64,000 bases of DNA from Metarhizium brunneum. Its lineage: Eukaryota > Ascomycota > Sordariomycetes > Hypocreales > Clavicipitaceae. A program made the translations under genes and the position numbers. Under the pieces are notes generated by a model that searched no databases, had not been told where the DNA came from, and was given only the letters and a program-made list of their open reading frames with translations. Below are positions 22,355 through 34,601 of the stretch, in pieces (within the stretch, counting starts at the first letter, position 1; every line of letters starts with the position of its first letter). The stretch covers positions 620,001 to 684,000 of the forward strand of contig NC_089428.1 of the NCBI RefSeq assembly GCF_013426205.1, written 5' to 3'.

Positions 22355-24783
22355 ATGAATGGCCAACTATTGTCTAGCCTATCTTGCTACGCATGCAAAA
22401 GGTACGCAACGCTCGCATCATGCCTTTTCGACCTACATGCTACTGACGTCATCTCTCTATTTCAGGAGAAAGGTAAAGTGGTTAGTTTGGCCCGTACCCC
22501 AGCACATGTCTTTTGATCAAGTTGCTTATTTGTCTTTGTTTTAGTAATCGGGGTTTGCCTGGCTGTTCTCTGTGTGTCAAGTATGAAGAAATTTGCGAGT
22601 ATCCAACTAGGCCGAAGCGCCCTGGTCCCAAACTCGGTCAGTACCAATAGCAGACATGAGACAACATTGATCTGACTATGCCCAAGGAAGTACGCATAAG
22701 AAAAGGCGAGGCATCTCGACCACCGGCTTGTCATCAGCTGCCGGCAACGCACTGTCGGTGAACACAACGGCATCTGGGGCTGTGGATCGTTCCCCAGAGA
22801 TACAGAGGATTGGTCCAAATTCGGGGTCCTCATATCAACAGTATGATTTACGTTCCAGGGATACTCGCCGCGTATCAGCATGGCCCGCTGATGACTCTGG
22901 TGTACTTGGTCCAAACTCAGTCTCCAGTTCAAACAGAAACCAGCCCAACCGCCGAGCAGTTTCTCCTGCACCAGACTTTTCCAGAATGATGTATCCGTCT
23001 CATGAGACTCAGACTGAGCCTCCATCACCGTCTCAATCACATGATAGCCCGGATCAGCCTGTTATCCGTCCAGGAATAACCGTGGATACAGTATGCAAGG
23101 GGCTAGGAATCTCTAGGGATGTCTACACGTATCTGTAAGTCTGGCTGATATTCATCGTTACCAAGGCCACATCAGCTAAACATGACTAGAATAAAGTCCT
23201 ATTTTAGCAACATGACAACCTTTACACTGTTTAAACCTAATGGGATCGAGGCAAAGTTTGCCTGGATGCGGTCTCCTGTCGAAGCTGAGGCCTTGGTGGC
23301 GACAATATTTGCCTTTTCTGCGAGGTTCCATTCCTCGGACCGGGACCCAAGGCGGATTGCTCAATGCCCAACGCCTTCATACTTTGCAGCTATTGCATCG
23401 AGGCGATTGCAAGATGCGTTGGACTCGTATGAAGACACTACACCCCCCTTCCACCTCCTGCAAGCCATGGTCCTCGATGTCTTCTACAACATTTTCAAGA
23501 GTCTACGATCTAAATCTTGGAGATATCTAGGCCAAGCGATCCGACTTGGCTATGATCTGAAATTACACTTGCTCGACATCCACTCCGTCGACTCGGACGG
23601 CGACAAGACAGAGCGCGACCTGGAACGTTGGTCGTTGTTGGAAGAACGCCGCAGGGCTTGGTGGGCTCTATGGGAATTGGACGTGTTCGCCAGCACGATT
23701 CGCCGACTGCCATTAGCAATCGACTGGACGCAAAACTTCACCTGGCTCCCGGCCCCAGACGCATGCTGGTTCCAGCGCGTCTACAAGCAGAGCTGCTTCC
23801 TGGCGCCCGACCCAGGACAGCGCTGGAAAAACATGTCTCGAGTCGTCAGCACAAGCGCAAAGGCGTGGCTCATAGTCGTCACGTCCCTCATGCACGACGC
23901 GCAGCAGCTCGTTTACAACCCTCTGCCCGTGAGCGAGTCGTCGTCGTTCCAGTCCAAAAAGGACAACCTGGCCATTGTCGCCAACGCTCTCTACTGCACG
24001 ACCTCGTCCATGCCCCGGGAGCTCGTCTACGAAGGACAAGCACTGGACTTTGACACCAAGACACGTCCTCGAGACATCAACTGCCGGCAGTTTCATGCCG
24101 ACATTTACTCCATCTACCTCATGACGCAGCTGGTGCACTTCATGAGCGACCACCACGTTGTGTGCGCGCAGATGGCGGCCGCGGCCCGGGCTCACGCCGC
24201 CAATGCGCCCAGAGCTGGCGATTCACCATCGTGGTCCAACTACATGGCGGCTGCCGAAAACATCGTCACCATTGTCCGCAACAGCGCGCACAATCATGTG
24301 AAGTACGTCAATCCGCTCTTTACCAACACGTTGTGGTTTGCGGCCGCGTCGCAAATCGCGTGCAGGCTTGTTGGGCCGTCCTGCCGCGCCGAAGCACTCG
24401 CCGCTTCAAACTATGACCTGTTGGAGCTTACTATACAGAGATGCACTTCTTTTTGGGGCAGCAGTGATATTCTCAAACCGAGGCTGGACACGATAGAGGC
24501 CGAGTTGAGGAGCTTGGTGGCCAAGAATGCGGACAAGGCGGCAGACGGGGACGAGGCCGCTGCTGAAGGCAACCTGCCGCCGGGGCCGTCTCCAATCAAT
24601 GGCACGTCGTTTCATGGAAGTGGATTGGTTGGAGCGCAAGGCGTGTCGATGGACGCTGTTCAGATGCCGTTTGTGCCCTTGTTTCCATCGGGGCATGACC
24701 CAAATAGTCTATCGGAGCAAATCGTGTTTGATGATTTGGAACACTTTTTGCCGTATGGCTTGGATGAGCTGTGGAAATTGTAA
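22355..24783 (+). CDS. Zn2Cys6 fungal transcription factor
   Basis: A nuclear sequence-specific regulator. Exons 22355-22401, 22466-22480, 22545-22636, 22687-23134 and 23190-24783 sum to 2196 nt and encode 731 residues. The zinc cluster is complete only after splicing: Cys11-x2-Cys14-x6-Cys21-x6-Cys28-x2-Cys31-x6-Cys38, reading CYACKRRKVKC then NRGLPGCSLC. A basic linker (RPKRPGPK) follows. Residues about 55-190 are Ser/Pro-rich. The fungal-specific transcription factor domain covers roughly residues 200-500, with the conserved EERRRAWWALWELD near residue 352. The tail is low-complexity and acidic. Exon 2 is a 15-nt micro-exon carrying the middle of the DNA-contacting helix. No pathway genes lie immediately beside it other than the amidohydrolase upstream. 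The target is unknown. Confidence 0.92.
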
Positions 24784-24896
24784 AGCTCACCTTGTTGGAC
24801 GTGTACTGGGATAACAACTACATGCTATCAAGATGTGTTGTCAATGGCACAGCCCGCCTACGTGGCGCAATTCATTCGCCCGTTTTGTGACGAGGG

Positions 24897-25062
24897 CGAA
24901 AGGCTTGGAGCAACATGACTCCATTCATCTAATACCGGTCTTTGGTATTAAACCTCCTTGGTTTTCCTCAAGGCCTAGTTGACCAAGGAGCTCTATTTAT
25001 ACAAGAAGCGGTGCGAGCCTTCTGCCCTAGGTCCCGTCATCATGGTCCTCGTCTAGCCCGTG
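24897..25062 (+). repeat. Diverged dispersed repeat, copy A
   Basis: It shares ordered blocks with 29699-29865: GGCTTGGAG, CATCTAAT, AAGGCCT, GAGCTCTA, TATAC and CCTTCTGCCCTAGGTC. The order and spacing are conserved over about 165 bp with many substitutions. It is probably an old mobile-element fragment or a segmental duplication. No coding content or terminal repeats are seen. Confidence 0.6.
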
Positions 25063-25618
25063 CGACAAACGGCCCATAGCAAACCAGCCCTCTTGACCAT
25101 TGTGGCTGAGGCAGGACGTATCTCAAAGTCTCTAGTTTAAGATTGTTTCTTCTATTCCATGTCCAAGTCTATTCACGTACAAGGGACACGCTGGTGGAAT
25201 TGACAGGCCGAGGGGACCGCATGCCAACTCTCTTACAACGGGCATTTGCCTCATCGGCCTCACCACTAGCCAAGAACGGCCATGCTGCCCCGTGCAGATC
25301 ACTGATGTTCTTCTCCAGATCCGGGAGGCCATCTGCCGCGCATGGACCCAACAGCACTAGACAGCGGGTGCTGGGCATCACCCGCAATCCTGCGCTCATT
25401 TCAAACACACGCCAACACCTGGACTGACGCTAGTGGCTACTGGTAACGATGGCCAAACGGTCGTCGGTGTGCCCAGTCAAGGTAGGAAACGAGACTCGTG
25501 CCCAGTTCTAAGAGCAATGCGCCACGGCTCACGAGCAAGTCTCGTCCCCCGAGCCGCGAATTTTCCTACACAAAACGTACACGACGTAGCAATCACATTT
25601 AGTCGTCATTATACAAGC

Positions 25619-25790
25619 TCCCATTCGCCAAAACTAGTCTATAACATTCTACCGCCCCAGGTTCAAAAGTCTCTTTTCTCTATACGCCAACCATGTATAA
25701 CCCCGTATGATCCACGTTCCCATTCGCCAAAACAAGTCTATGACAATCCATCGCTAAATGCAACAAAGTCCTTTCTCTACGCCGAACAAA
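25619..25790. repeat. Two-copy imperfect tandem duplication, period about 99 bp
   Basis: TCCCATTCGCCAAAAC begins both copies (25619 and 25718). Similarity continues for about 70 bp through a CAA/AAGTC...TTTCTCTA...ACGCC segment. It lies just 3' of the small minus-strand open frame at 25812-26099. Confidence 0.6.
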
Positions 25791-25811
25791 AAAAGGGCAC
25801 CCGTCCATCAA

Positions 25812-26099
25812 TCACCACAGTTGGTCGGGGTCCTTGACAAGCGAAAACTTTCTGTTCTTGCGCGCCGTCTTTGCCGCCCGTTTCCGCTCCTCGGCCGTGA
25901 CCAGCCAAGACTCGACGATTCCGCAGTTGGCCAACGGCTCGTAGGACGAATACTTGGCGAATGTCGGGGACTCTCCATCCCGGGCCCGGTCGGCGCTCGG
26001 GTCAAAGGTGCCGGGCCATGAGGCCGGCGACGAGGCGGCCCGTCCGCTGTTGCAGAGTCTGCCGAGCGCGCGCGACGCCCTGCACTGAACTTTGTCCAT
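25812..26099 (-). CDS. Small hypothetical protein
   Basis: A 95-codon ATG-started frame. The C-terminal half (YSSYEPLANCGIVESWLV, then a basic helix ERKRAAKTARKNRKF, then SLVKDPDQLW) looks like a real, partly helical protein. The N-terminal half is low-complexity. No signal peptide or known domain is seen. An AG preceded by a T-rich tract just upstream of the ATG suggests that an intron could end in the 5' leader. It may be a lineage-restricted gene. Confidence 0.35.
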   Translation of the reverse strand: MDKVQCRASRALGRLCNSGRAASSPASWPGTFDPSADRARDGESPTFAKYSSYEPLANCGIVESWLVTAEERKRAAKTARKNRKFSLVKDPDQLW

Positions 26100-29000
26100 G
26101 ACGTCTGGTGGGAAAAAAACGTGGGCGGTGTGTGGCCGTCAGCTTGTAGCCGGCTCGCGGCTGCTAAGGGGATTATGGACGATGCTTGCCGGAGCAGTCC
26201 GGTTGAGGCGAGGGAAACGCAGAAGGTCGGCTGTTGAGACCAGCTGGATTCACCAATGGATGGTTATCTGAACGAACAGGAAAAGACAGTGTTGATCTGG
26301 TCAAGCTCGGTCGCGGTTCGCCGGGCCTATATATCGAGGTGAGTGGTCCACGGCTGCCCTTTCGGGCCAGGTGTGTTCTGGGGTTGGAAACCAGGCCAGC
26401 GGCCTCCCCGGCATGTCGTGCGGCGGATGGACGTGTATCCGTCTGGTGAAACCGTGGTGGGAAAGGAAGCGCCCACATGGGCGGCCGACTGAGATGGTCG
26501 CCCTTGGATTTAAGGTTTGCGCTGCATTATGATGAAGCTTGGCTCTGGGGGGGTCTTGGCGATGGGCAGAAACAATCTTCCGAGGACATTGTAGACGCCA
26601 AGCAGGCCCATCCGCAGCCAAGCATGGCAGCTCGAGTCATGGCACGGCACCAGACAGCATAAAAAATTATGCCTTGACAATGTATCAGTTTAATTGAGCG
26701 GCAATGCCCATGGGCAAAAGTTAAAAAAGGTCCGGCATATAGCAGGTCTAACCAGACACGTCTCGGTAGTCAAAGGGCAACGGCATCTTGTCAAGTTGTG
26801 TGCATGCATGTGTATGTATGTATGTGCGGCTTACGGAGTACACCGGTGGCCAACACTGGTGGCCAACACCGGACATGTACGGCGACGTCCTGCCTATTTA
26901 GGAAGTCGCGATCGCCTCATCCCCGCCGGGATTGACTCGTCAAACCGTCGTGCAAACCGTCGTGCTAGCGGGCCTGTCAGTGTGCTGTGCTTTGGCATCA
27001 GTCAAGCTACATTAGTACATGTACCGACGGCATGTAAACAGTTCAGTGTTGGACCGAATCCAGCCAAGGACCGCCTGTTTCCGCCTCCGCCAAGATTGCC
27101 CTTGCTTCGGGCCATGGTATCCCGAAAGCGCGTGCATCCGGCCCATCTGGCAGATCCATGGGGCCTCTTTCCACGTGTAGCCGGTTAGAGTAGCGTCTGG
27201 TACGACGTTGGTGCAGTGTGCCGAGAGCCGTCGTTGCAAACTGCATGCCCATCTGCCCATGTTCGCAAGTCCGCCGTCACATCCGGACAAGGGCGTTCCA
27301 TCGAGGACATGGACAACTGCCGGCCTGTATCATCGGTGTGTTGTACGTGCGCTCCATCAGGGTGTCCACGGGGGAATCTCGCTTCATGGCCCGAAAAGAA
27401 GTTGATGGCGTTTGGCCGGCCCGGCCACTGCGTTTCATGGTCCAGCATCAGAACCAGAGCCCGTGTAGCCGGCTTTAGGCACTTTGAGAAGACCATCACG
27501 CGACAGCAAGTCTGTCAAAATTCTCACAGCCAGAGAAAACATGATGCTGGGCCACTCAGAGCACAGCCCTGGCTTCGAAACACACCAGTCTGTGCTGTGA
27601 CAATCCACCAACGAGCGACCGACACCTCCCGAAGTCGGCAATCAGGGCCCCCATATAATTGCCTTTGCCCTGGGTATGGAATGATGATCCAACATGCCCT
27701 TATGGGGGGTTGAAACGGAGCACAACTCCGGGGAAGCGCGTCCGTCTGACGCGGAGAACGTCAACCGAAGACAAAGGGGCCAGATGAAGTGGTGCCATTT
27801 TCGCCACATTTCAAGGGGTACGAGTCTAGAACCAATCAAAGTTGGAATTTCGGTACCTTCTCAAATACACCATCTCTGCAAATGGTTGTCAGGTTAGAGA
27901 TATATTAATTGAGTCTCAAAATTTTCAAGATGGCATATTGCTCATGGGACGGAGGAGGTTTGGGCCTACGTCCTGAGTAAAGACCAGATTCTTAGCTTGA
28001 TCGGGCCAAAGTTACTTAGATCCCTTGTTCCCTTTGATATTTACATTCATGCCTACTACTATGTGCCGGAGAACGCCGGAATGCACGGCTCGAGTTAATG
28101 CCGTTGCTTTTTCTAATGCGAGCTCCCTAATCAAGGTAGTTGTGTAGAATGCAAACCGTCTGATTATTGTAACCTGGCCGAACAGATGATTAATGCACCG
28201 GCAAATGTGGCAGTGATCCTTTTGCATTGCGTCCATACCCAAACTTTGTGAAGACCTAAACTGTATAAGATGAGACGGCCCTTGTATTGGGATTCCTTTG
28301 CCATTAGACCAGGCACCGCTTTCGCAACAGGAATATAAGCTTTTAAGGCCCTTTAGAAATGTTGAACAAGTTGGATAACCAGGACAGCTACAGTGACCCA
28401 GAATTTGGAAGATCCTGAGGAAATAATACAAGACGATACGCAAAGTCTAACTTGGCTTCCACTTTTTCCCAAGGTTGATGGACGCACCAGGTAGCCAGAG
28501 AGGACTACCAAGTATCTTGAACCAAGTAATTTCATGAGTCGCACCACGCTGATTAATAAAAGCTTGTGAGACTGCTACAATTATCAAACGCAAATGCCCA
28601 CCTCAGCCATCAGCGCCGTCAGATCGGCACCCATGCATCACAGTCGACCTCGCTCGCAAACTGACTGCGTATGAGGCTCTCCTCGGCAGGCAAGCTTCCG
28701 CCTCGGCCCTCCATCTACTCTCCTCATCGTCATCATATGAATCCCAGACCAGGTTTTTCAGATAGTGTCAACAGGCTCCCGCGACAACCTCAACCAACAT
28801 GATGCCAGACTAAAATGTGGGCATTACCACCATGGAACGGGGGAACAAAACTTGATATTCAAGACTTACAGAGCCGCCCCGATTCCACCTGGCCAAGAGG
28901 CATGGCTGCTCCCATTATTCACATCCGGGCAGTTAAGAATCTGCTTCGTATCGCCGCAGGCACAATTTCTGTGCGTTGATGAAACTTGCTCTCGCTGTTG

Positions 29001-32000
29001 AGCATTCTTTCTCCATCGCTGTGGAGGCATTGAACGACGTATACACTGTGACGACGAGGATCAACAGTAGACTAGGTAGTAAACTCGAAGGCAATACCAA
29101 CTACACCAATACACACTTGATAAGGTGAGCTTCTTTTTAAACTCGGCGATGAATACGCCGAGAAACTCCTGTTCAATGTCGTACTGGCTAATACGTCACA
29201 AATTCACAATGCTCATCTTGGTCACTGCTATTGAACTGCTTCTCTCTCCCGCCCTGACATCTTTGGCCATCCACGTATCCCTGGACTTTTCCAAACCACA
29301 TCAGCGCTGTCTTGCGGTCGTCAGCAGTATTGAGCAGAGCGGCCCTCCTTTCAACGGGCGTTCCGCAGTTCGCTTTCCGTGGCCCCTCCAGCCCAGTTCT
29401 GCCTTTGCGCACTTTTACAGTCCTTTTTTTTGTCTGCTCATCTGGTGGGAGAGCTTCTCAACCGCAGTCGAGCTGGCGTGTTCTTTATCGCTGAGCAATT
29501 GAACAGCCGGAACGGACATCTCGCGCGCCTCTTCGAGGTTCCCGGCCGTGCCCGTCACGTACTTGCAACAGCCAACCGGCACACTGGAGCTCGATATTGA
29601 GGATATTTGGCCGCGGGCCGCTATTGCTGCTTCTTCTTTTGCTCCGTTGCTCACCGGTCAACACAATATCATGACATGTGAGAAAGGGCTCAGTGTATGA
29701 GGGCTTGGAGTCAATAGCTTAGTTCATCTAATTTACAGGTTTTTGTATCGCAGGTCCTAGATTTTCTAAAGGCCTGGAATAACCAACGAGCTCTAAATAT
29801 ACCGTCAGGCCGATGAGGGCCTTCTGCCCTAGGTCTCGTGAGGGTAGCCCTGGCGTAACCGTGTGATGTAACATGCAGACACCGGAACCAAAGCCAGGAG
29901 GCTAGTCTTAGGAACGACCTAGGTCCCCGTTTTTCATCTGACAGTCGTTGGAATGCTCGAAAGCATGGTTGCGATCGGGTACTGTCGAAGCTGCCGCCGT
30001 TTTCAAATCATCCTATAAGCGGAGAATATGTTAGACACGCAATTACACCGATTTGAGCGTTGGGATAACGAGTTCTGTTAAACATTCTAACAACGTAGAG
30101 AAAGAGTGGTAGACGGGTGAAATAGCATACCTAAAGGCTCTCGGAATTTCACCTAATCGGAGGGAATACCGGTTGCGTTTCCACCATCCGGTGGCAAGGA
30201 AGCTACATTTATTTCTGTCCCATTCAATCAAGGCAAGGCTCAGACGGGCTCCATCTCACCTCAAGAGCCACATTCAACGTCAACAGTCACTATCAACGAT
30301 ACCCAGGCTGGTCGGCACAAAGTTCAAATGTCAGAGAAGCCGCCGGCGTCTTGGAACGTCAAAGACAGGCTGTAGAAATCATTTTCGACATCGGAATGAT
30401 CCAGTGCCCAGAATTTTTCCCAGACCTGAAACCGGCGAGCTTATACGCCCGGCAATTTTTGCGTGTTCTTGTATTTGGCCGTCCCATGACTCGCCTCCCG
30501 CCAATACGGCATTGATATATTAACAGACTCGACACCATCATACGCAATCATCTAACTGCATTCCCATCATATATAGTCTTGGCTTGGAGAACCCTGTCCC
30601 ACTTCATCTGCGGTGATCACTTCCCGGGCAAAGGGAGCCAGTTCTCGGCAAGTATAAAGACATCGCCCTGAAGATGAGGTGCTCCATCCAGTTTCAGGCG
30701 CATCACTACGTCCGCAAAGCTCTGCCGTGCCAAACGCAGATACTCCGCCGCAAACATGTTTTATACTCCTTGTCCTCAAAACTCTGCTCTAGAAACGATG
30801 AAGGCGGAGATTTGAGGAGTCCATCATCTCGGCTTGGATATCCGCCCGCGTGCTCGGCAGTACGCATCCTCCATGAAGACCCCTTGCCTCGCCTTACTTT
30901 ACCAGTGTTCAGTGTTCGTTGGCAAGACAAAATGCGTGACTCTTGCTGCTTTCCTCGATAATCACAGTTGGGGAACTTGAACAAGGCTGCTCCGATCGGC
31001 AGCAACCGAGGACGTATCTGGCGCTATTGATGTGGCCACGAAAAGGGCCAAGTTGGGTGAAAGCACCTTCGGGAATTTCCAGTTTGGTCAGCAGAATACA
31101 TCCATCCATCTTACCACAATCCATGGCAGAAGGATGGCATGGTATTTCATGGCAAGCCAGGCTGATCCCTACCCTAGAGCTCAAAGGACCCGAGACTACG
31201 GACCACCAGACCCGAGAGCCGTTGGCCCGTAGGTTCCCAACATTTGAAGTCCTGCGCTGCAGATGCACCATCGGAGCCAGCTATCAGCTATGACGGCCAG
31301 AATGCGTCTGGTGTCTGGTGCGTGGCAAGTAGTCACTGGGCCTCAAGCCCAAGCCCAAGCCTGGTGACGATGCTCCATGGTTGGGATGCGTGTGGCGCAT
31401 GGCAAGCTCCAATGTGCAGATGTCGCCTTCCCGAGGCCCCCACTTTATGGCCCGAAGCAATTCAGTCTTCCAGTCACCAGTTGACGCTGCCTGGGCATTC
31501 AATGTTCAGCGCCGGCGACGGAGGTTCAGGCTCCGCTATTCGCCATCAGTCGGACCAGTGGACCGCTGTGGCCTAGCACCGCGCAACTGCAGTGCTCTTT
31601 CCCCAGCCTCAAACCTCATCAATGATCCTGTTTCTCGAGACATATGCCTGGACCCTCTTTTGACTTCACTCCTCCACGACCGTCTTCTTATGCCGCCCAA
31701 ACCGACCAAGCTGGTGGCCTCAACCTTCTCCAGCGCTGCTCAGCCATTTCAAACAGCGACCCGGCCCGACGCATATTCTATCCTCGCCTTCATCCTCATC
31801 GGCGCCGACCCCATGTCGTCAACACCTGCTCTCTAGTGCCCGATACGCTGCCCGTCACATGCTGGTCGACAACAAGGTGTTGCTGTCCCTCACGGCGCCT
31901 TATCAATACGACAAAAAGCCTGGGCAATCAACATCTGCCTACCTGGGTAGTTTTACCTCCTTGGCTCGACTGTACTAGGGCAGAGCCCCCCATACTCGAC

Positions 32001-32171
32001 CACCTCACTCACGATACACACACACACACACCTGGCCTGGTCCCGTCTCCCGCCCAGACAGTCACCATCGCCGCCTCTCCCGTCTCGACTGTCTTCGTGA
32101 CCGGTGTCTAGCCAATTTATAGACAAAATCGACCCAAACTGCCACCGCGGCTTGCCCGCGGAACGGTCGAC
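26100..32171. other. Long gene-poor stretch
   Basis: No confident gene in about 6 kb. Base composition is close to that of genes, so many short chance frames exist on both strands. Minus-strand open pieces at 28012-28443 (QSLGMDAMQKDHCHICRCIN...) and 29188-29654 (two frames) read somewhat like protein and may be decayed genes, but I could not name a family. A copy of TACGGAGTA is at 26832-26840, a CA microsatellite near 32017, and a diverged repeat at 29699-29865. The right part probably includes the promoter and 5' UTR of the GID7-like gene. Confidence 0.4.
29699..29865 (+). repeat. Diverged dispersed repeat, copy B
   Basis: This is the partner of copy A at 24897-25062, in the same orientation, about 4.8 kb away. 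The best-conserved block is GGCCTTCTGCCCTAGGTC. It contains no open frame of note. Confidence 0.6.
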
Positions 32172-34601
32172 GTGGACCAACCCTCCGACGCTCGTTCCCT
32201 TCACCCCATTGTGTCATCCGACGACCCATCCACTCCGTCCACCTCCCGACCATCTGCCAGCACCGTCCTCCCAGCACCCAACCCCTCCTCGCCGCTTGAT
32301 CGCCCTGGCCGATCCGCCCAACTAGCTCCGGCTTCGAATGCGAACATAGAATCTTCCACTCCAAGACCGGATCTGCCCTCCGGCTCGGTATCGCAGGTCC
32401 TCGGTAGGCGACGACGCCCATCTGGCTCTTCTCCGATACAAGATCCCAACGACCCTGCCTGTGCCGACAACGAGGCTGCTCCAGCCGGCACACATTCATC
32501 ACCTAGTCGTCGTCTTCCAAAGAGGAGGCGGCGAGAGGGCGAAGACATGGCGTCAGACGGCAATTCTGTCCTACAGTCTAATGGAAGCGGCGCCGCTCGC
32601 TCAAATGGATCGACTGGTGTTGCTTCTCAGAGAACTGTCTTGCCCAGTGGTGCGACTAACGGGACACACAAGGCAGCGTCTCTAGCTGCTAACGGCTCAG
32701 CAAATGGAGACAAAGCCTCTACGTCGGCCGTCCGACCCTCATCATATTTCGGACATAACCGAGAGGAGGTGACCCGAATTTTGATCCAAGCATTGTCAGA
32801 CATGGGTTATCAAGCTGCGGCTGAGAGTGTGAGCGAGGAGAGTGGGTTTAAACTGGAAAACCCAACTGTGGCAGCCTTTCGGTCAGCTGTGTTGGAGGGC
32901 TCATGGGCTGAAGCGGAAGATTTGCTGACGGAAGCTACTGTGGCAGGACAGGCTGGGGAGGATGGCGGTGGTGGAAATGGGCTTGTGCTCGCGCCAGGCT
33001 CTGAGCGAAATGTCATGAGATTTGCCATGCGCCAACAAAAGTTTCTGGAGCTTTTAGAAACCAGAGACACAACTCGGGCACTCCAGGTTCTGAGGGGAGA
33101 ATTAACGCCGCTAGACTACGACACCGCCAAGGTGCATTTTCTTTCCAGCCTCCTCATGTGTCTTTCGACAGAAGACCTGATGGCCAAGGCAAATTGGGAC
33201 GGGGCAGGGGGACAATCACGCAAAAGGCTGTTGTCTGACCTATCGAGTGAGTGCCCAAAAATTGTTACAAGCCATTACCCGGTTATGATATGTAGAAGCT
33301 AATCCGGCCTGCTAGGGTGCATCTCGCCATCTGTCATGCTTCCCGAAAATCGTCTAGCTGTTCTCCTCCACCAGGTCAAGCAAAGTCAGATCAACTCCTG
33401 CCTCTTCCACACAGCGGCATCGTCGCCTTCGCTGTACGCGGATCATCACTGCGACAGGCGAGTCTTCCCCAGGGATATCGTGCTGGAGCTCACTGAAATG
33501 CGAGGAGAGGTGTGGGAAGTGCAATTTTCTCACGACGGGACGCAGCTTGCCGCCTGTGGATCCAGTGACAGCGTCTTTATATGGGAGACTTGGTCATTCC
33601 AGGTTGTACACGCGCTCAGCATGCAGGTTCAAAAAGATCACCATTCCGGCGTGGCAAGTATTGCGTGGAGTCCAGATGACTCGATGATGGTGACCTGTTC
33701 GCAGGATCATTTTGCGCGATTATGGGATACCAAGGTAAGAGCCCATCTCGGCCATGTCACCCATTATCAACGGAAACTAATAAAAAGGGTAGAATGGTCA
33801 ATTGATCAAGAAACTGAAGAGGTTCGACGAACCTGTCAGCAGCTGCATCTGGGCGAGCGACAGCAAATCCTTTGTCCTCGGCACCCTCGATAACAAGCGG
33901 AGCATTTGTACATTCAACAGTGAGGGCGAAGAGCTGGTCCAGTGGGACAAGAAGCACCGTGTGCAGGCCATGGCTGGTTCCCCCGACGGACGGTGGCTTG
34001 TAGCGGCGGATAACTTTACCAACATGTACGTGTACAACGGGATAACAAGAGCGTTGGAGTATGAGCTAGATTTGGGTGCGCAGCCAATATCCCTAGCCAT
34101 CAGCCAGGACTCCCGGCAGCTGCTTGTCAACAAAGGGGACAGTGAGGCCCAGCTCATCGACTTGTTCACGAGAGCTACGGTGCAGAAATTCCTCGGCCAC
34201 ATGACGGACCAGTGCGTCATCCGCGCCTCCTTTGGCGGGGCCAACGAGAGCTTTGTCATGAGCGGCAGCGAGGACGGAAAAGTGGTCATCTGGCACAAGA
34301 ATATAGGGGCTGCTGTCGAGAGGTTGTCCAGCTTTTCCGGCAAGCGGTGCAACTGTGTGGTTTGGAACCCGGCCGATCCATACATGCTCGCCTCGTGTAA
34401 TGATGACGGAAAAGTGCGAATGTACGTTGGGCCAAGAAAACTAGCACTTTCCGCGGTTTTTTCTTTCTTTCTTTTTTTCTATTTGAGATTGCTAACAAAA
34501 GTCGCAGATGGGCTAACCGCAAGAGAGGCGTGGATATCAGGTCTCGGATACCCGGGTTGACGGGGTGGAAACACCATCAAAATGAACCCGTGCCGTTCTA
34601 G
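32172..34601 (+). CDS. GID7: GID7/WDR26-like LisH-CTLH-WD40 protein
   Basis: Subunit of the GID/CTLH ubiquitin ligase, which in yeast drives degradation of gluconeogenic enzymes. Exons end or begin at 33246/33316, 33734/33793 and 34421/34508, and the stop is TAG at 34599-34601. LisH and CTLH modules lie at about 32760-33190 (REEVTRILIQALSDMGYQAA; FAMRQQKFLELLETRDTTRALQ). Then come ISPSVMLPENRLAVLL and a WD40 propeller (EVWEVQFSHDGTQLAACGS, HHSGVASIAWSPDDSMMVTCSQD, GSEDGKVVIWHK, ending VRIWANRKRG). The start is unclear. The first in-frame ATG is 32547 (613 residues), but the frame is open and Pro/Ser-rich from GTG at 32172 (738 residues if used), with an in-frame stop upstream at about 32109. 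Initiation may be non-AUG or an upstream exon may be missed. The 69-, 58- and 86-nt introns are all phase-consistent. Confidence 0.9.

Larger units (their letters stand above)
24784..25811. other. Intergenic 3' of the regulator
   Basis: No gene is recognised. It holds one copy of a diverged repeat (24897-25062) whose partner is at 29699-29865, and a two-copy duplication at 25619-25790. Confidence 0.5.
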
